DNA from: Robiginitalea marina
GTDB taxonomy: Bacteria > Bacteroidota > Bacteroidia > Flavobacteriales > Flavobacteriaceae
DNA length: 64,000 nucleotides
NCBI RefSeq assembly: GCF_024006985.1
Contig: NZ_JAMXIB010000004.1
Span: 62,001 to 126,000 of the forward strand
Direction of reading: 5' to 3'
The notes under the pieces are model-generated. The model searched no databases, had not been told where the DNA came from, and saw nothing but the letters and a program-made list of their open reading frames with translations. This document shows positions 62,261 to 64,000 of this stretch, one piece after another. Position 1 is the stretch's first letter. Every line of letters begins with the position of its first letter. Made by a program: the position numbers and the translations under genes.

Positions 62261-63205
62261 ATGACCCCGTACACAGCAGAAGCGTTGGCTGAATGCCACC
62301 GCAAAATCACCCCTTACATCCATCGGACTCCCGTGCTTCGTTCCCGGTTGCTCGACGAACTTTCAGGGGCCAGCCTGTTTTTCAAATGCGAGAACTTCCA
62401 GCGGGGCGGCTCATATAAAATCAGGGGGGCCACCCATGCCCTCCTGGTAAAAATGGAGGAGGGCCCCTTGCCCGGCGTGGTCACCCATTCCTCCGGGAAT
62501 TTTGCCCAGGCCCTTTCGCTGGCTGCGAAAAACCTCGGCATCCCTGCCTACATCGTAATGCCGCAGAACGCCCCGGAAGTAAAAAAGCAGGGAGTGCGGG
62601 AGTATGGGGGCCGGATTTTTGAATGCGCCCCTACCCTGGAGGCCCGCGAAAGGGAGGCCGCTCGCATCGGGCGTGAAACCGGTGCGGTATTCATACACCC
62701 CTCAAACGATCCGTGGGTAATGCTGGGCCAGGGTACGGCCTGCAAAGAACTGCTCGAAGAGGTGGAGGCCCTTGATTTTGCAGTGGCCCCTGTGGGCGGG
62801 GGTGGCCTGCTGGGGGGCACTGCCCTGGCGGCAGCTTTTTTTGGCAGCAACTGCCAGGCCATTGGGGCGGAACCCCTGGCAGTGGATGACGCCTACCGCT
62901 CCCTGAAGGCGGGGAAGATTTTGGGAAACGCGACTACCGATACCATTGCCGATGGGTTGAAGACCGTTTTGGGGTCGTATACCTTTCCCGTAATTCAGGA
63001 GTATGTGAACACCATTGTCAGGGTCACTGAAGAGGAAATTGTCGGGGCCATGAGGCTGGTCTGGGAACGCATGAAAATAGTCATTGAGCCTTCCAGCGCC
63101 GTTACCCTTGCGGCAGTCCTGAGGGAGCCAGCTCTTTTCCGGGGGAAGCGTACAGGCCTTCTGATTTCAGGCGGGAATGTGGACCTGGGGCGTTTGCCTT
63201 TCTGA
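62261..63205 (+). CDS. Threonine/serine dehydratase or serine racemase-type PLP enzyme
   Basis: 314 aa fold-type II PLP enzyme. The PLP lysine is in GGSYKIRGATHAL, the phosphate-binding loop is PVGGGGLLGG, and SSGNFAQALSLAAK and VIEPSSAVTLAAVL are family features. Length, without a C-terminal regulatory ACT domain, fits catabolic threonine dehydratase or serine racemase; the two cannot be separated safely. ATG 62261 lies 22 bases after gldD, probably in the same transcript. The convergent lipoprotein gene begins 3 bases after its end. Confidence 0.9.
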   Translation: MTPYTAEALAECHRKITPYIHRTPVLRSRLLDELSGASLFFKCENFQRGGSYKIRGATHALLVKMEEGPLPGVVTHSSGNFAQALSLAAKNLGIPAYIVMPQNAPEVKKQGVREYGGRIFECAPTLEAREREAARIGRETGAVFIHPSNDPWVMLGQGTACKELLEEVEALDFAVAPVGGGGLLGGTALAAAFFGSNCQAIGAEPLAVDDAYRSLKAGKILGNATTDTIADGLKTVLGSYTFPVIQEYVNTIVRVTEEEIVGAMRLVWERMKIVIEPSSAVTLAAVLREPALFRGKRTGLLISGGNVDLGRLPF

Positions 63206-63208
63206 AGG

Positions 63209-63676
63209 CTACTCTTGCGGGATACTGTCGCGGGCCCCTAGAAGCGCCCTTGCCCTGCGGATACTCCCCATGACCTGGTTTTGCATAGCCCTGACCTTGA
63301 CCTCTTCCTCGACCAGCCAGGTTTCTTTTTCGCGGCTCAGCGCTTTTCCCTTCATGATTTCCTCGTGGTCAAAGCGTTCCCCAAACCCCTGCATCCAGTC
63401 CATCATTGAAGTATGGGCCTTCTGGAGGTCCTGCATTGCCCTGCGGTACTCCTGACCCTGTTCGGTACTGTCTGCCAGGGGCTTCAGGTCTGCCACCAGT
63501 TTGGAGATCGTGGTCATTTCCGGCATTACCGAATCGTGGATGGCCATTACCTGCTCCATCCGGGAGGGTTCCTTTTCCGCTTCCCGGCATGAGGCCATAT
63601 AAAGTACGCTGGCCAGGAGGCCGGTGAAAAGGAATATTCGTGAAAAGTTCAGGGAAGCTGTGGTTTTCGCTTTCAT
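63209..63676 (-). CDS. Small lipoprotein of unknown function
   Basis: 155 aa. Signal peptide and lipobox (YMASCREAEK), then a helical body rich in Met, Glu and Lys (MEQVMAIHDSVMPEMTTISK, MQDLQKAHTSMMDWMQGFGE), possibly a helical bundle or coiled coil. It resembles small Met-rich envelope proteins seen in flavobacteria; I do not recognise a named family. ATG 63676 opens the signal peptide. A TACATTTG box is 17 bases upstream. Confidence 0.75.
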   Translation of the reverse strand: MKAKTTASLNFSRIFLFTGLLASVLYMASCREAEKEPSRMEQVMAIHDSVMPEMTTISKLVADLKPLADSTEQGQEYRRAMQDLQKAHTSMMDWMQGFGERFDHEEIMKGKALSREKETWLVEEEVKVRAMQNQVMGSIRRARALLGARDSIPQE

Positions 63677-63693
63677 GGTTTCGGAATCTATGC

Positions 63694-63701
63694 CAAATGT
63701 A
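63694..63701 (-). promoter_or_regulatory. -7 box for the small lipoprotein gene
   Basis: Minus-strand TACATTTG, 17 bases upstream of the ATG. A plus-strand CAACTTTG (63703-63710) for the EamA gene is adjacent, so the two divergent promoters nearly touch. Confidence 0.5.
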
Positions 63702-63728
63702 GCAACTTTGCCCAAACTAACCCCTGGG

Positions 63729-64000
63729 ATGAGCGATACAAACCGACGCCTTTTCTACCTGGCCCTGCTATCCCTAATATGGGGAAGTTCCTATATCCTT
63801 ATCAAAAAGGGGCTCGAAGGTTTTTCGGCCACCCAGTTGTGGAGTGTCCGCGTGCTGCTGGCCGGTCTTTTGCTTTTGGCCATCGGGGCCCGTTCCCTCC
63901 GCACCATTGGGAAAGCCGAATGGCCCTGGGTGGCCCTTAGCGGCGTGGTGGGCAGCTTTATTCCCATGTTCCTTTTCGCCTGGGCCGAGACGGAAATCGA
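63729..64000 (+). CDS. EamA family transporter, 3' partial
   Basis: Starts at ATG 63729 and stays open to the end of the window (at least 90 codons). The N-terminus RLFYLALLSLIWGSSYILIK, then ATQLWSVRVLLAGLLLLAIG and GVVGSFIPMFLFAWAE, is typical of the first transmembrane segments of DMT/EamA exporters (ten helices when complete). The substrate is unknown. It is divergent from the small lipoprotein gene. Confidence 0.85.
   Translation, partial: MSDTNRRLFYLALLSLIWGSSYILIKKGLEGFSATQLWSVRVLLAGLLLLAIGARSLRTIGKAEWPWVALSGVVGSFIPMFLFAWAETEI

Overview
This 64 kb window looks like chromosomal DNA from a GC-rich member of the Bacteroidetes, most likely the Flavobacteriaceae; a Robiginitalea-like genome would fit, but that is an inference from base composition and gene content. 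The signs are gliding genes gldE and gldD, four TonB-dependent outer-membrane receptors without SusD partners, DUF4270, DUF5689/lamin-tail and other Bacteroidetes lipoproteins, promoters with the Bacteroidetes -7 box TAnnTTTG, few Shine-Dalgarno sites, and a 29-residue basic ribosomal-type peptide beside HU and RNase G. Coding density is very high, and several convergent neighbours overlap by 4 to 17 bases. I see no rRNA, tRNA, CRISPR array, insertion sequence or phage.

Layout. 1-8.6 kb: a patatin/BamA-type fusion (cut by the window start), 4-hydroxyphenylpyruvate dioxygenase, a probable small RNA with its own promoter and terminator, a DUF3108 protein, tryptophan 2,3-dioxygenase, an M23 peptidase lipoprotein and glucose-6-phosphate isomerase. 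8.7-17.8 kb: an Oar-like TonB receptor, a small membrane protein, then a divergent pair made of an exported endonuclease/exonuclease/phosphatase protein and a TonB receptor overlapping a DUF5689/lamin-tail lipoprotein. 17.9-22.4 kb: ankyrin protein, nitrilase-type omega-amidase, Ig-like lipoprotein, ComF and a coiled-coil membrane protein. 22.4-29.5 kb: glycyl-tRNA synthetase, a siderophore-type TonB receptor, exonuclease III, an aldo/keto reductase and RadA.

29.5-37.6 kb: a minus-strand run (panC, panD, flippase-like membrane protein, esterase-fold protein), divergent from a truncated glycogen-synthase-like protein, a DUF4270 lipoprotein and glmS. 37.9-42.6 kb: a fourth TonB receptor and atpD-atpC. 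42.7-50.6 kb: a biotin cluster, bioF-DUF2007-bioD, interrupted by an opposite-strand glycosyltransferase, then bioA-ketosynthase-bioB. No bioC or bioH is present, so the ketosynthase is a natural candidate for making the pimeloyl precursor.

50.7-58.8 kb: a JmjC/cupin-like protein, a GNAT-like protein, a fatty-acid-hydroxylase-type membrane protein, recX behind a large glycosidase-like lipoprotein, RNase G, the 29-residue peptide and HU. 58.8-64 kb: mutY-ssb-gldE-gldD, a threonine/serine dehydratase-type enzyme, a small lipoprotein and the start of an EamA transporter. The most interesting leads are the orphan small RNA near 3.6 kb, the ketosynthase in the biotin cluster, the esterase-fold protein without a nucleophile, the stand-alone glycogen-synthase N-domain beside a calcium-repeat DUF4270 protein, and a near-identical 18-base promoter element in front of glyS and bioB.
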